Positions 1-12,024 of a stretch of 64,000 nucleotides of DNA are shown in pieces. Origin of the DNA: Endotrypanum monterogeii (taxonomy: Eukaryota; Euglenozoa; Kinetoplastea; Trypanosomatida; Trypanosomatidae); NCBI GenBank assembly GCA_000333855.2, contig CM007340.1:403470-467469 (forward strand), written 5' to 3'. How positions within the stretch are numbered: the stretch's first letter is position 1; every line of letters starts with the position of its first letter. The notes under the pieces are model-generated. The model ran no database searches. It was not told the origin of the DNA and was given only the letters and a program-made list of their open reading frames with translations. The translations under genes were made by a program, and so were the position numbers.

Positions 1-39
1 AACTTACCCCGTAAAATAATAATATAAACGAGCGATGCC

Positions 40-420
40 CCTTGAGTCTGTAAATATGCGGGTATCCGCTACCAGTGGCCTCTCTCTGTCGCGTCGGCTC
101 GTGCCTCTTACGGGCTCCAGCGGGCGGGGGGTTGAGGTGCATGCTGAGTGAGCTCTCAAAGAGGTATTTTAGCGAGTGCCCACCGACCCCACCCCCGTGC
201 CCGTTGGAGGTCGTGAGCACCCCTTGGTCATAATAGGCTCCTACATTTCACAAGGTGGCGCAGGGGACAACCCCACGTCCGATGCAGGGGCGCTTGATGG
301 CGTTCCCCTGTGCGGTGTCGTCGTCCTGAAAGACGTAGGGGAACAATGCATGTAGAGGGAAGGAGGTGATGGACGGAGGGGAAGCTATTGCGCCGTTCTT
401 TCACCCTTCGAGGCAAAGCC
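40..420 (+). mobile_element. SIDER2-like degenerate retroposon (partial)
   Basis: This GC-rich, non-repetitive stretch is unlike the microsatellite DNA that follows. It has no convincing open frame. Blocks such as the one around 88-98 (tctgtcgcgtcgg), the G-rich block at 120-135, the C-rich block near 181-200 and the segment 255-330 match in order my memory of Leishmania SIDER2 elements, which are truncated retroposons concentrated in 3' UTRs where they can affect mRNA stability. The family call rests on remembered similarity, not on an alignment. If right, it lies in the 3' UTR or spacer of an upstream gene outside the window. Confidence 0.5.
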
Positions 421-1068
421 TGAGAATCTCACAAAAAAAAAAAAGAAGACCGCATGTCAGCAGCAGGCACACACAGACGCACAGGCTCTTGCCCCCCCCT
501 CCCCACCCCACCACACACACAGACACAGACACCTCTTCCGTAGCATCCCTGGTGTACATGTAAAAGGATTCCTTGGAATTGTTGCAAGCATTTGTTGTCT
601 GTGTCGGTAATGTGTGCACTTCTTACCTCTCGTTTTTTTTTTTTGTATGACGGTGTTCATTCATGCGACTCCAAGCGGTACACGCTCGTACATGTACGTC
701 ACACGAATAGATGGCAACTCCCCCCAATCATTGCCTTATTTCCGGACGTCTGCAGAACGCCTCACCACCACCGTCTTCTTCTTCCTTTTTTTCCCCCTTC
801 CGCCCCATCGTTTTGAAGGCGCTTCTTCATAGCCCAAGGAAGGACGGAAGAGGAATGGAGACCGCTGCGAAAAAAAAAAAAAAAGGAATGCCCAGGAAAA
901 CCACAGGTCCGTCCCATTTCTTTTGTGCATCCTTTCCCCCTTTTTTTTTGTGGATATGGTTTGTTTGCCTCTTTTTTTTTGTTCCCCCCCCCTCCCCCCT
1001 TGCTCGCTTTTCCTTCGGATGCCGACACACTTTCGCATTGGTCCCGGAGAGGTTAAGAGGCGCACGTC

Positions 1069-1093
1069 TTTTTTTTTTTTTTGGGGGGGGGGG
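1069..1093 (+). repeat. T14-G11 homopolymer switch
   Basis: Fourteen T are followed directly by eleven G, one of several poly(T)-poly(G) junctions in this window. The G run could take part in quadruplex structure. Its length also makes it a likely place for sequencing or assembly length error. Confidence 0.9.
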
Positions 1094-1115
1094 TTAGGTT
1101 CACTTCACCGCACTG

Positions 1116-1139
1116 CACACACACACACACACACACACA
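1116..1139 (+). repeat. (CA)12 microsatellite
   Basis: Twelve perfect CA units in the non-coding spacer. No function is visible. Confidence 0.95.
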
Positions 1140-3123
1140 GACAGACACGCGCGTGCGTGTTCATCGAGCTCCTGCACCCCACTCCGACACTTTCTCAGAA
1201 GCGTTCGCTTTATGTTCTCAGTGTCGCTTTCTTTTTTTTTTCCTGTCGAGTAGCGAGTTGTGTTGTATGTTCGGCTATTTTTTTTTTTTGCTCCTCAGCC
1301 TCCTTCTCCTCCTCATCGTTCGCGCAAGAGTGTACACCCTCTCCCTCCTCCTCCTCCTACTCCTCCTCAGTGCTTTGGACATCTTTTTTGTTTTTGTTTT
1401 CGTGTGTGTACTCGTCCACTCCATTCGTGTGCAAAGAAGTTACCTTCCCCCCCCCTCCCCCTCTTTCCTTCTTTTTTCCCTTTGCTTGTTTGTTTGTTTT
1501 TTCGCTCGGTATTTTTCCACACCACCGTCACTGTCTTCATTCGTCAAGTCGCGTCTCCCACCACCACCACCGCAACTTCATCCTTTTTTGATGCATCGGT
1601 GTGCTTCCCTTGTATATGCTGTGTTGTGTGTACGCGTAGACACCCTTCTCCTTTCCTCGTTGTTCGGGTATTTTGTTATCTGATCGTTTCCCCAGACTCC
1701 TCTGCATTATGAATTTGTCTTGCGCATGTGTATATATGTACGTGCGTGTTACCCACTCCCCGAATTCCACCGTCTTCTCCTCCCCTCTTTGGTCAACCCC
1801 TAATTTTTTTTTTTTATTATTTCCGTTGCTCACCCGCTTTGCTCTCTCTGATGTTGTTGTGGATGTCTTTTCTCAGTAGCTGTGGTCTCTGTCCAATTCC
1901 CAGAAATTTCCTAAATTTCTTTTTCGTGTGTGTGCTTACAGGCACGCCATCGTTGATCTTAACTAAGTTCCTCGCGACTTTACTTCAGCTGTCTCAGCCA
2001 CACACCCTCTCCCGCGTGAGCCGTTTTATCACGTCTGCTGAGATGCGCATGTGTGTGTGTGTGTGTATATCAACTCGCTGGAGAACGGGAAAAAAAAAGG
2101 TAGAAATCCTTTATATTATCGTTCATTGTTATTCGGTACATTTTTTTATTTTGTATTTTTTTATTGTGCTTATATGACCGACCCTCTTCCTCCTTTTCTA
2201 AAGTTATGCACATCTCGTTTTCGGTTGTTGCATCCTTTCACTTAACGCGTGTGCTCAAAAAAATAAAAAGAAGAAAACTGTAGTTACTTGATTTGCAGCA
2301 CGCTGAATTGTTGCTCGCTGATGTGCTGAAGGAGTGTATTTCTGACAAACCCCCACTCCACTCCACTTCTGCGACGAAGAAAAAAATGCACACATATACA
2401 CCCCATATACATTCCCTCTTGGGTTTCCTTGGCTCCTCGACCCATGTACATAACAATGCACATGCACATCGCCGCATCATCATTATCATTTCAGGCATCG
2501 ATTTGTTGCTGTGAATGATGATGTGCATTAGGCATTTTTCTCCGCTGTGGTCGAAGCCCTTCGTGGCTTTATATATATATATATATTTTTTTTTTTTCCA
2601 TCGCTTTATTAGGACTATCTATTTTTTGCGCCCCCCCCCCCAAACGTTGTTGTGTTTGGAGGGGGGGTGAAAAGAAGGGGAAAAAAAAAATTACGGGAAA
2701 AGAGAAATGTGGCCACGAGCAAAAACCTGAGTTTTGCGTGGTGTACGAGCTGAGCATAGAGATGGCGACCCATCAACGAACTCATTAAAAAAAAAGCAAA
2801 CCGTGGTCACGCGAACAAGATGCGAGAGAGGAGTATATATATATATATATATTGGCGCTGGAATCTCAAGTGATACCAATCCAGGTGTGAGAGGGTGGCG
2901 ATCACTAAATCATCGTGACGCGAAGCCCCCTCTATCCATGCGCAGGTAAGGTGAGGAAAAAAAAAACACTTTGGGATCCGAGATGGGGTGATGTGTGTGT
3001 CTTTTTTTTTCCATCAAAAAGAGGTGAGGACTGGCAAATTCAGACGATGTGCAAAAAAAAAAAAAAACATTTCTCACCGATTTCTAACATCTACGCGTAT
3101 CGACGCACGCATATGTACAGTAC

Positions 3124-3129
<6 letters not shown>

Positions 3130-3155
<26 letters not shown>
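3130..3155 (+). repeat. (TA)n microsatellite
   Basis: About 26 bases of uninterrupted alternating T and A, flanked by shorter TA/CA mixtures. It is one of many TA tracts in the spacers and is self-complementary. Confidence 0.95.
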
Positions 3156-3160
<5 letters not shown>

Positions 3161-4877
3161 CATGTTTGTGTGTGTTTGTGTCTTATCTGGGAGAAAAAAA
3201 AAAGGATCGAGAAAATGGGTAAAATACAAGTGTCTGTACAACAGCAATCAAAATGAATGGAGGTGGAGGAAAAAAGGGGGTACAGCACGAAAGCCCTCCC
3301 CCTCCCTCCCTCCTCCCCCCCCCGCACATATACATATTTTCGTATTTTTTATTCCTCTCTCTTCGCCTTCTTCACCAACAGCGCTTGTAGTTGAACCACC
3401 TCGTAATGAAAGCGGGGGAGAATAACGAGCAAACACACAGCGCATATTATGTTTCCTCTTAGTGAACTTGTCTTATCAACACGTCCCCCCCCCACCCCCA
3501 CCCCTTTCGCGATCCTCGTCACGTAACTTCTCTCTTCCTTTTTTCTTGTCCTCCACTGTGCGTTGGTGAAACGAAAATTTCTGCATTCCCTTCAGTCGTT
3601 GGTCCTGCTCTTGGACTCCAATCAACGCAGATGCAGAGGCCTAAAATGCCAAAACAAGCTCAAGTCCGTGTGTGTGTGTGTGGTCGGGGGGGGGGAGTTT
3701 CTCGGGGAGGAGGGTCTCCCTCCCTCCTCCCCACATATACAAACAGTCTACTCGGTCTTTGTCTCCTCACTCGCGCACCCACACCGCCGCCGCCGCTTCG
3801 CCCCACATTGCTTCATCTTTGTTTTATCACCGCTTCGTTTCCCCTCTCCCTCCCCTCCCCTTTTTTCTTCTGCTATCCGTCATGTGAACACAATAGAGGG
3901 GGGCCATTTGACATTCAACACTCCTCGTGCCCCTATGGACATTTTTTTTTCCCAGTTGCAACAATCACCCCTCCCCCCCTCCTCTCCAGCTCCCCTCTCC
4001 CATCCGTCACTCATCCCCATCATGTGTGGATGCTACTGGTGGACCCCCCTCTCCACATACCTTTTTTTGTTCCTCTTCACGTTTTTTTTTTATAACGGTT
4101 GGATGCTGATCTATATATCTATATATATATACCAGACTACTGTAGTATGCCCGCTTGATTATGTGTATTTGTTGACATACTCGGGCAGGTGGTTCAGTTG
4201 AGTTTTATTCATTTGTCTCTCAGCAATTGATCAACACCCCACCACCCCGCCCCTGATTTGTTTCTTTTTTTTTTTGCTCCTCCGCCCCACATCTGTGCAT
4301 CGACCTCACATGTATATGTTCAGACATGTGAATATAGATGACTGCCCACCCACCCACCCCCTCCCTTGTGATGCTGTGTGAAACTCGCCGCGTTGCAGTC
4401 ACCATAACGGCCTACCCCGAGAGGACTTATGTACCAGGTAGAAAGCCTGTGTGTCGGTATACATCTCTGTACCAAAATATCTTCCATTCATCTCGGCCTC
4501 ATCCACCTTTTTAACCTGGCACCCTCCGGTGAAGTGTAGCAACCACTTGTTGTCGCCACCTTTTTTTTTTTTGTGGGGGAGAGGGGGGAAGGGAAAGGAA
4601 AAAACGGTGTTCTAGTTGGCAGTTGCAGTGATGTACTTCTTTCCTTTTTCTCTCCCTTTGTGTCCTCGTTGATCTCTGTATCGCCCCATCATCACCAGAG
4701 TCATGTTCACCTCCCCCCCCCACCTACTCACCCTCTTCCCCAACACCTACACACGCTTAGACAGCAGGTTGATGTGTGTTTGCTTCATGAAGTCATCATT
4801 TTTCTCTCATGTGTGGCAGTCATCTCCTTTTTTTTTTCCTCACTCCTCTCTGTATCATTATTGACCTATTCTTTTCC

Positions 4878-4898
4878 TTTTTTTTGGGGGGGGGGGGG
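4878..4898 (+). repeat. T8-G13 homopolymer switch
   Basis: Eight T are followed directly by thirteen G, the longest G run in the window. It belongs to the same recurrent T-to-G junction class as 1069, 10686, 11514, 37134 and 61745. Confidence 0.9.
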
Positions 4899-5618
4899 TT
4901 TGCAAAGCCCCATGGAAGCGCCTGTGAACAAGTCTGTGTAGCGCTTTCAGTTGGGAGAATGTAAGGGCAGAGAAGGGGAATGTGTGTGTGTGTGTGTGTG
5001 TGGCGGGTGTTCCACCTCGCGTGAGGCTCAGAAGGACGCCCAGGGTGAGGAAAGGAAATAAGAAGCATTATCGAAGACAACCCAACAAAACACACAAAAA
5101 ATCATCCTCTCCTTCGCCTCACTACACTTCTATACAACATGTGTATGTATCTTGGTGTGCAGAGAACGGAAGAGGGGGGGAGAAGGGGTATCGAACATGC
5201 AGCGCACACGAGGCCATGCCCTCTGCATCCTCTACACACCCAATCCGCTGACTCTATTTGTTTTTTTTTTCTTTCGATGGTTGACGAAAAAAAAAAAAGA
5301 AAGCATTAACGCACCGGTGCTCCGGGAGGTATAAAATCAAGGGGGAGGGAGGCGAAGGAACAACGGAGCCGCTCGCAAGCTTGTTTGCTGAGTGGGCAGT
5401 GGAGTCTTTTTTTTTCCTCCCACACGACTGTCCTCCCCCCTCCCCGTATCACCACAACTGCATGCACGGACTGATGTGTCCCCCCTTCGTGAAGGGGTGA
5501 AGACTCCTCAACAACTTACCCCACACCCCTTCTTTTCCCCAACAAATAAATCAGCCATTACGACCTCATTGGCAGCAGCAGCAGCAGTGGCGAGCGGGAA
5601 CGACTGTAATCAGGTGTC

Positions 5619-5642
5619 ACCCTTTTTTTTTCTCTCCGCGAG
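5619..5642 (+). promoter_or_regulatory. Candidate trans-splice acceptor for the 5772 gene
   Basis: A polypyrimidine tract (C/T run with nine consecutive T) ends in an AG at 5641-5642. Trypanosomatid mRNAs receive a spliced leader at such AG sites. The resulting 5' leader would be about 130 bases and would contain the CA, TA and GT repeats just ahead of the ATG. This is a position-based inference. Confidence 0.4.
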
Positions 5643-5713
5643 GTCTCATCTCACACACACACACGCACACACCAAAAGCAGACAGAGTGAGAAGAGAACC
5701 TGCACAGACATAA

Positions 5714-5734
5714 ATATATATATATATATATATA

Positions 5735-5767
<33 letters not shown>
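5714..5767 (+). repeat. Compound (AT)10/(GT)15 tract before the start codon
   Basis: An AT tract (5714-5734) is followed by CAC and then fifteen GT units (5738-5767). The tract ends four bases before the ATG at 5772, so it would sit inside the mRNA leader. The GT part is open in the coding frame but has no in-frame ATG. Confidence 0.9.
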
Positions 5768-5769
<2 letters not shown>

Positions 5770-5771
5770 CA

Positions 5772-8414
5772 ATGAATGAAACGGGTGAACTCCTGCACGG
5801 CCCAGCCGGCAGTGACAGCAGCCAAAGCAGCAACTCTTCGAGTCTTATGAGCCCACCATTGGAAGGGAAGCGCAGCAGTGGCCATGAAAACAAATGCCAC
5901 CTCACTCGGGAGACGGAGAAGAAGAAGCTGAAGCAGAAACTGATGGAGACCAAGCTGTTCCAGCGCCTAATGCAACCACCCTACAACATGAGCAGCGGTC
6001 GCAGCAGATGTGGCTCTCGCTCGGCAAGTCGTGGGAGCGGAGAGGACAAAGTGAGCGGTGCCACATACGACTACGACGCTCCTCGTCTAGGTGAGGTCCC
6101 CGCGCGATCAAAGTATAATCGACCGGATCAGAACAAAATTCACTTCTCAAACCACCCTACCTACCTGCCACTCGCCGAGCAATGTGGGCCACCGCAGTCG
6201 TCCCTCTTCGCCAAACCCACGCCGAGGCACAAAGTCAACCAGAACAGCAAGGGTCATCAGGAAATCGAGTACAATCCCCACATCTCCCCTCAAGGGAGTG
6301 CCCACCTGAGCTACCGGCACGAAGATGCTATCGAGGACACACAAGATGATCGCCAGTACCCCCACATAACTAGTAGGGAAAACATCATCAGTACCGCGTC
6401 CTCTGTTGGACCGACCGGGCTGATTTTGGTGCCTCAGTTTCGATGGGCCCCGAAAAAAAACCCGAGTGACCCGCGATGCAGCACACTCAAACAGTTCAAC
6501 TTCGATCACGAGACCTGTAACAAGCCGATGGCGCACCATGGGAGAGAGAGGAGCCCATCAAAGCGCGTGAACTCTCCTAATATGACTGCCAACTACACCA
6601 GGGGAGAGTCACGGCACAACGCGACCCCGCAGAATCACCTACACCGGCCACAAGAGGGCCCGTCGCCTTCTCTACCTCACTCTTCGAGTACTGCGTTCTC
6701 TCCCGACCTCTCGCCACCGGCACCGGCACGTGCATCGGGGTGGTCGGCTGCTCCTCAGCAGAAAACGGGAATGCTTTCCTTCTATGGTCCCATCGGCACC
6801 ATCGGCATCAAGGCGTCACGTACGCGGCACATCCTTGAGGGCATGTGCGCGGAAGACGGCGCAGTAAAGCACGGTTACGAGGGCTACTGCTCTCATCAGC
6901 ATCATCAACGTATCGGGACGGAGATCCCTCTTACCCAGGTCTGGTGCGATATGAACCTGCTGCGTGACATCCCCATGATCGACTCCCCATGTCTTTCGTC
7001 TGACGAAGAAGATGGTGAGGAGCCAGCGACCGCACGCGTGGAGGCCTGGTCGCGTAGCGTTGAAGAAAAACGGGTCCCGGACTCGAGCCCTTCAGGCACT
7101 CCTCAACGGACCGCATCATACCTACTGTCTGACAACGAGAGATCCTTGGTGGACCGGGACCAGATGACTGCTCAAGAGGACATGGTACACGAGGTGGAGT
7201 CCCCCTTCTCTTCCTCTGATGACACCGACGGGAGAAGCAACGACACTGTCTCAAACAGCAGTGAAGGCAGTAGAACCGGTAGCTCCTCCGGATCGAAATC
7301 AAACGACGAGTACGATATCGTGGATACCAGCGATGACGACATCCTCGTGAGGAAGAACAAGAGAGTCTCCGGCGACTCGACTGAACCGCCCAGGTGGGGG
7401 TATTCCTCACCGAACACTGTCACGACAGAAATGGGTCTCAGCGTTCTCGGATATGGAGATTACGAGTTTATGCACAGCCCTCTCTTGTACGGGTCGTCCA
7501 TTTCTCGCCGACCGAACCACGCCGCGATAAGTCGGATCTGCGTAGGCAACGATGACGATACCCGTAGAGCAAGGGCAGCAGAAAGCGCACACATCGCATT
7601 GAATGATTCACCGCTTCATGTGAATGCCCCATCAGCAGAAATGTTAGCAACCATAATGACGCCATTGCGGCAAGACTCACCCATAGCCTTCCCTCGAGCG
7701 ATGAAGCAGCACCACAGAACCCCTGACACCGTAACTCGAAACGCAATCTTGGAGCCGGTTAGGAGCGAAACCCCCACCTCCCACACGGTCGCTCGTCCAC
7801 GCTCGATTGCCAGAGCCACTGACACACACCCGCCAAACACTCCCACACCGCAACGCACGATGCGGCGGCCAAGCTCCGCGGTCAGCCACGGCAACAACGA
7901 CAGTGTGTGCACTCCCTCCCCCCGACTGGGGGAGCGATTCATTCACGCGAACGTGCGAAGTTCGAGGACTCAGCGTCATCCCAACAGGACAACGCCCGGG
8001 GACGACGATGGCCGCGTTCCCGAATCTGTGTCAGCGAATGGATGCGGTGCAGCCAGGGTCCCCACCACCAGGACGTCACGCAAGCACTCTCTGACGGCGA
8101 AGCACAACGAGACCTCCGTCGAAAAAATATATACACACAACAGCCCAAGCATCAGCCTGCCCCATTCACCCCTCCAAACTTCGGTTAGAGGTCCGAAAAT
8201 GCTCACAAAAAGTGGCGCACGTACCGCTGCCGACAAAAGCAACACTCCCAGCCGACTGCCACCCCTACAGTTGATTGACCGTAGAGTCGTGAGCCCCAGC
8301 CCGCTCCACCTACCAGGCAACACTGTGCAAAACATGTACTCACCCCTGTTACTGGCATCCCCACCACGACTACCCCAGACAGACAGAAAAAATGTATTTC
8401 CAGGTGTTACCTGA
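5772..8414 (+). CDS. Hypothetical Ser-rich disordered protein (880 aa)
   Basis: I do not recognise this protein. The 880-residue frame starts at the first in-frame ATG, because everything upstream in frame is a GT repeat. It is rich in Ser, Arg, Pro and His, and most of it looks disordered. An N-terminal Lys/Glu-rich patch (about residues 45-62) could be a short helix. The centre holds acidic-serine clusters (SSDEEDGEE near residue 413, SSSDDTDG and later SDDD) that look like casein-kinase-2-type sites, and there are many SP/TP motifs. No membrane segment or catalytic motif is visible. It resembles the next gene in style, with Asp-Ser-Pro motifs and a Ser/Asp cluster followed by Gly-Ser tracts. 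Codon use and length support a real gene. Confidence 0.8.
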   Translation: MNETGELLHGPAGSDSSQSSNSSSLMSPPLEGKRSSGHENKCHLTRETEKKKLKQKLMETKLFQRLMQPPYNMSSGRSRCGSRSASRGSGEDKVSGATYDYDAPRLGEVPARSKYNRPDQNKIHFSNHPTYLPLAEQCGPPQSSLFAKPTPRHKVNQNSKGHQEIEYNPHISPQGSAHLSYRHEDAIEDTQDDRQYPHITSRENIISTASSVGPTGLILVPQFRWAPKKNPSDPRCSTLKQFNFDHETCNKPMAHHGRERSPSKRVNSPNMTANYTRGESRHNATPQNHLHRPQEGPSPSLPHSSSTAFSPDLSPPAPARASGWSAAPQQKTGMLSFYGPIGTIGIKASRTRHILEGMCAEDGAVKHGYEGYCSHQHHQRIGTEIPLTQVWCDMNLLRDIPMIDSPCLSSDEEDGEEPATARVEAWSRSVEEKRVPDSSPSGTPQRTASYLLSDNERSLVDRDQMTAQEDMVHEVESPFSSSDDTDGRSNDTVSNSSEGSRTGSSSGSKSNDEYDIVDTSDDDILVRKNKRVSGDSTEPPRWGYSSPNTVTTEMGLSVLGYGDYEFMHSPLLYGSSISRRPNHAAISRICVGNDDDTRRARAAESAHIALNDSPLHVNAPSAEMLATIMTPLRQDSPIAFPRAMKQHHRTPDTVTRNAILEPVRSETPTSHTVARPRSIARATDTHPPNTPTPQRTMRRPSSAVSHGNNDSVCTPSPRLGERFIHANVRSSRTQRHPNRTTPGDDDGRVPESVSANGCGAARVPTTRTSRKHSLTAKHNETSVEKIYTHNSPSISLPHSPLQTSVRGPKMLTKSGARTAADKSNTPSRLPPLQLIDRRVVSPSPLHLPGNTVQNMYSPLLLASPPRLPQTDRKNVFPGVT

Positions 8415-9083
8415 CCTCCACGCTACTCTGCACCGGGCAGCAAGATTGTATGACCCTACCACACCTCAAATTCCACTCACGCGATCAACGCAAGAAGCCC
8501 CTGTCTCGTTTTTTTTTGTTGTTGTTGTTGTTTATAGAAGGGGCAACACATGTTCGTAAACATCGCTTATCCAGTAGGCGTAGGATTGATTGAATCTATA
8601 AAATCTGGAAAAAAAAACGCACCAACTTTTTCGATGACATGGTTTTTAATGGATCTCATCAAGAATGCAACTTGTTTCTCTGTTGTACTGGCAGGATATT
8701 CTTTTCATTGTTCTCATTTGTTTTTGTTTTCTTCTTCTTTGATGACTCAGTCATAGCTAAGCCCGTCGCCCCTCATGTGCAGTTCCCCACCCCACCCCCC
8801 ACGTGTGGGTATGTCTGAGGTATATTTATTGTATGATTGGACCTCTTACTTGCATTCTTTGTATCGCACATTTCTATTTCTCTTCGATCAGCTTTCAAAA
8901 GTTAAAGGGGGGAAGGACAAGAGGTGTGGAACGAGTCGACCCACAGCTCCTACGCGTGGATGCTATTAGTGTTTCCTACACCATAACCCTTTTTTTTTTC
9001 TCACGCATCTACCGTGTTTCTTTGTGTGTGCGTGCATGCGCATGACTAGAGGTATTCCCCAACGCCGCCGCCTCGTATTTTTA

Positions 9084-9106
9084 CCCCCCCCCCAAAAAAA
9101 AAAAAA
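9084..9106 (-). repeat. C10-A13 switch (poly T-poly G on the minus strand)
   Basis: Ten C are followed by thirteen A. On the minus strand this is a T run followed by a G run, the same class as the plus-strand junctions elsewhere in the window. Confidence 0.9.
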
Positions 9107-9583
9107 GTAGTGTCTGACGCGACCGCCTACGGCACACACGCACAAGTGTGCTTCATGGGGTTGTGGAGTACAGAGGGGAGGAAGTGAGGGAGTGGTGTGT
9201 AGCGGCTGCACTCCCCACAAGTCCATGACCCCTGCCATGAGGCGATCACACACGAGCGTGAATAAAAAAAGGGAAAAAGCAATTTTGTGCTCAAAACGTG
9301 CAACTAAACCCAAACCGGTGGGGGAAAAAAAAATCGACGCATTCATGTCGTAGCTTATCAAAGCGGATAACCTCCCGGTGTGCGTGTTTGGAACTCACGT
9401 TGGACTTATTTTTTTTTTTATCCAGAACGGGGGGGGTCTGTTATTTTTCTCCCCACCTCTGCCGATCCCTCGCAAGGAACATATCCGAGAGCTCATTCCA
9501 ATGTAGTGAACCCGACGATGTGCAACATTTGCGTGAGTTTCACATCGATCTCTCCTCTCTTTTTTTCTATACATTTATGTATG

Positions 9584-9614
<31 letters not shown>

Positions 9615-10685
9615 CCGTATGTATAGATATTATTTTTTTATTTTTTTTTTGTTTCCTAGTGTCTTCTTTTGTTTTTTTCCGGTTTCCCCCCCCCCGTCCC
9701 CCTCCTCTCTCTCCCCCTAGACACCATGTGTACACATCAGACCAGTGGCCTCTATATATCGTATTCTTTCTGCTTCAATCTTTTTGTTTCATTTATTGAT
9801 GCCTTATTTCTCCTTTGCCAGCGCTCATATGCGCATTTGTATCAGCGCAAGTGAGGATACGGAAAAATATGCATTCATCTGTGGTGAGTGGGGAGGTGTA
9901 CACACACACACACACACACACACTCAGGCACACCTGCATGTGTAGTCGTTGGGTAAAATTTTCCACACCCTGTTCAGTACCTCCGCCGCCTTCTCTTCCT
10001 AGGGACTTCGATTCTCTGATCCGATTTTTTTCCAAGTCTTCATTTCTCACCTTGTATTATCTATAGTTTATGAGAACTCATTTGGGAAGTGTGAGCCGGG
10101 CGTAGCCCCATGCTCACTGCTTGATCACTTCTCTCTCGCTCGTTGTACACGCCTTTTGTTGTTGTTGTTGTTTTTTTTTCTCTCTCCTCTACGTTGGCGT
10201 TGAAAGATAAATTTACAAGAAAAAACACCCGTGTGATGCCTCCTATGCGTTTGTCACTTTTAATTAGTGCATTTTGTTGTATTCTTTTCACCACGATCGG
10301 TGGCCGTCATTTATTTTGTATCTCTTTCCCCCCACCCCCACTTCCATTGATTTCCAGCCCCGCTACAGCACTGACACTCGTTTGATGTGCCCATATCTTT
10401 TATCCTTTCCAAACTGGTAATGCCTTTTTTTTTTTTGCGGTGGCGGCGGCTATCGCCTACGCTAACTCGATTTGCCTTCTTGCTGCTGCCAATCCACCTC
10501 TTCCTCCTCTCCGCGTGCGTACGTATATGAATTTGCACATTTGTTTTTTTTTTTGTTTTTCTTGTACACACATCTGCTTGTATAGACTAGTCCGCCCCCT
10601 CCTCGCGTCCTCACGTGTGTTCGTGTGGGCGCATATATATAATCACCCTGTGCTTTGCTGTTCTCTCGCATTGGCCCCATTTATC

Positions 10686-10703
10686 TTTTTTTTTGGGGGG
10701 GGG
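10686..10703 (+). repeat. T9-G9 homopolymer switch (copy 1)
   Basis: Exactly nine T then nine G, followed by AG. The identical T9G9AG occurs at 11514 and 61745. Confidence 0.9.
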
Positions 10704-11513
10704 AGAGGGGAGGGAAAAAAGAGTGACACTCCCTCCGCCCTGCAAAAAGGAGTGTCTGGCGAGAGGAAGGGCCTGCGGCGATCCTACGTCTGCGCCAGGC
10801 AGCCGCCTCACGCCCAGACACACACACACACACCTGTTCCCCACCCACCAAGTCGCTCCAGACAACTTCAGATCTAGACACTGAGTTGCCAACGGCGCTG
10901 ATATATTTATGACCCGCAAGGCCAAAAATGCACGAACTCTGCATCCATTATAAGACCCCTCCGGTACCAATAAAATTAATCAGTACGTCGGCTTCACTTA
11001 CCTCCTATGCATACACCCACCCACCCACACCGACGCTTGCGCGCACAAAGAGGACATCAAAAAATAAAATAAAAAGATAGGGGATCTTCCCTCTCCATGT
11101 ATCATTTTTGACTACTCGCATGCTAACATCGGCGCTTGGGCCTCTGCACCATACCCCACTTTCTTTCCTCCTCCTTTGTCGCACGCGCCTGCCCGTTCCC
11201 CACCACAACCACAACCACAACCGCTCTCTACTAATTATCAACACCATCATCGACAAACACACAGACACGCGGTTACGTGCACCGAAAATCGAACGTGCAT
11301 GACGTCCATCCGCCTCTTTTATGTTTTTCTGTTCTCATTATTTTCCCTCCATCCGCTACGTCGCTCCCCCTCCCTCCCTCCACCTCTCTCTGTGCAAGTG
11401 TGAGTGAGTGTAGAACAAAGATATCGACAGCAGCGAGCGAACAAAACAAAAAAGGATCATTCTGATTTTTTTTTCTTTTCACGCTGCTGTCGTTTTTTTT
11501 CTCGTGTTCGATC

Positions 11514-11531
11514 TTTTTTTTTGGGGGGGGG
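11514..11531 (+). repeat. T9-G9 homopolymer switch (copy 2)
   Basis: Exactly nine T then nine G, followed by AG, only 0.8 kb from the first copy. The outer flanks differ, so this is not a simple local duplication. Confidence 0.9.
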
Positions 11532-12024
11532 AGGAGAAGGGAAGATCTTTGATGAGGACGGCTTCGGAGTTGAGCAGATTCTTCGTCAAGATACACTCAC
11601 ACACACACACACACACACACACAAACATACCTTTGCACGGCGTAGCAAGAAGCCCACAACGCGGCAGGCTCTATAGTAGGCAACACGTCACCCGATCAAA
11701 CCGCACTCGCTCCCTCCCCTTGACTGCTACTTGAAGCACTGCTGGGGAGGAGGTGGGGAGATTGTGAAAGTGTTGCAGGGCTTCTGGGAAACCTTTCTTT
11801 CATTGATTGCTGATCTGCATCAGCCGACCGCTCGTTGCCGAGTGCAGACACGCGTGTCATTCCATTCGCCCACTCGCCCCCTTTTTTTTTCTCCCCATAC
11901 ACCGCCTGCAAGACGCGGAGGGTGGCGGTACAGAAAACGTGAGGGAGAGGGAAAGGGGAGGATCATCTAGTATTTTTTCTTTCAAGGAGGGAGGACAGTT
12001 GCGTGTGTGCGAGCCGGAGAAGAG

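Larger units (their letters stand above)
421..5771. other. Long gene-free spacer rich in simple repeats
   Basis: I see no believable protein gene in this 5.3 kb. Open frames are short, exist in several overlapping frames and are made of homopolymer and dinucleotide translations (Phe, Ser, Pro, His-Thr, Cys-Val runs). The stretch holds many T, A, C and G runs of 8-14 bases, (CA), (TG) and (TA) microsatellites, and several polypyrimidine tracts followed by AG. It probably combines the 3' UTR of an upstream gene with the 5' leader of the gene at 5772. Confidence 0.7.
8415..12024. other. Gene-free spacer with repeats
   Basis: No supported gene in 3.6 kb. It contains a (TTG)n stretch near 8516-8531 and another near 10156-10170, TA tracts (about 9585-9608), a (CA)n tract (about 9901-9922), a (CA)n tract (about 11598-11623), and T/G and C/A homopolymer junctions. 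Polypyrimidine tracts with AG near 11912 and 11986 could serve the next gene. A somewhat less repetitive block at 9120-9300 has no recognisable family. Confidence 0.7.

Noticed and set aside
923..1683. Overlapping 150-220 codon open frames in the first spacer
   Set aside because: They are translations of T, C and CA runs in several frames at once, without conserved features.
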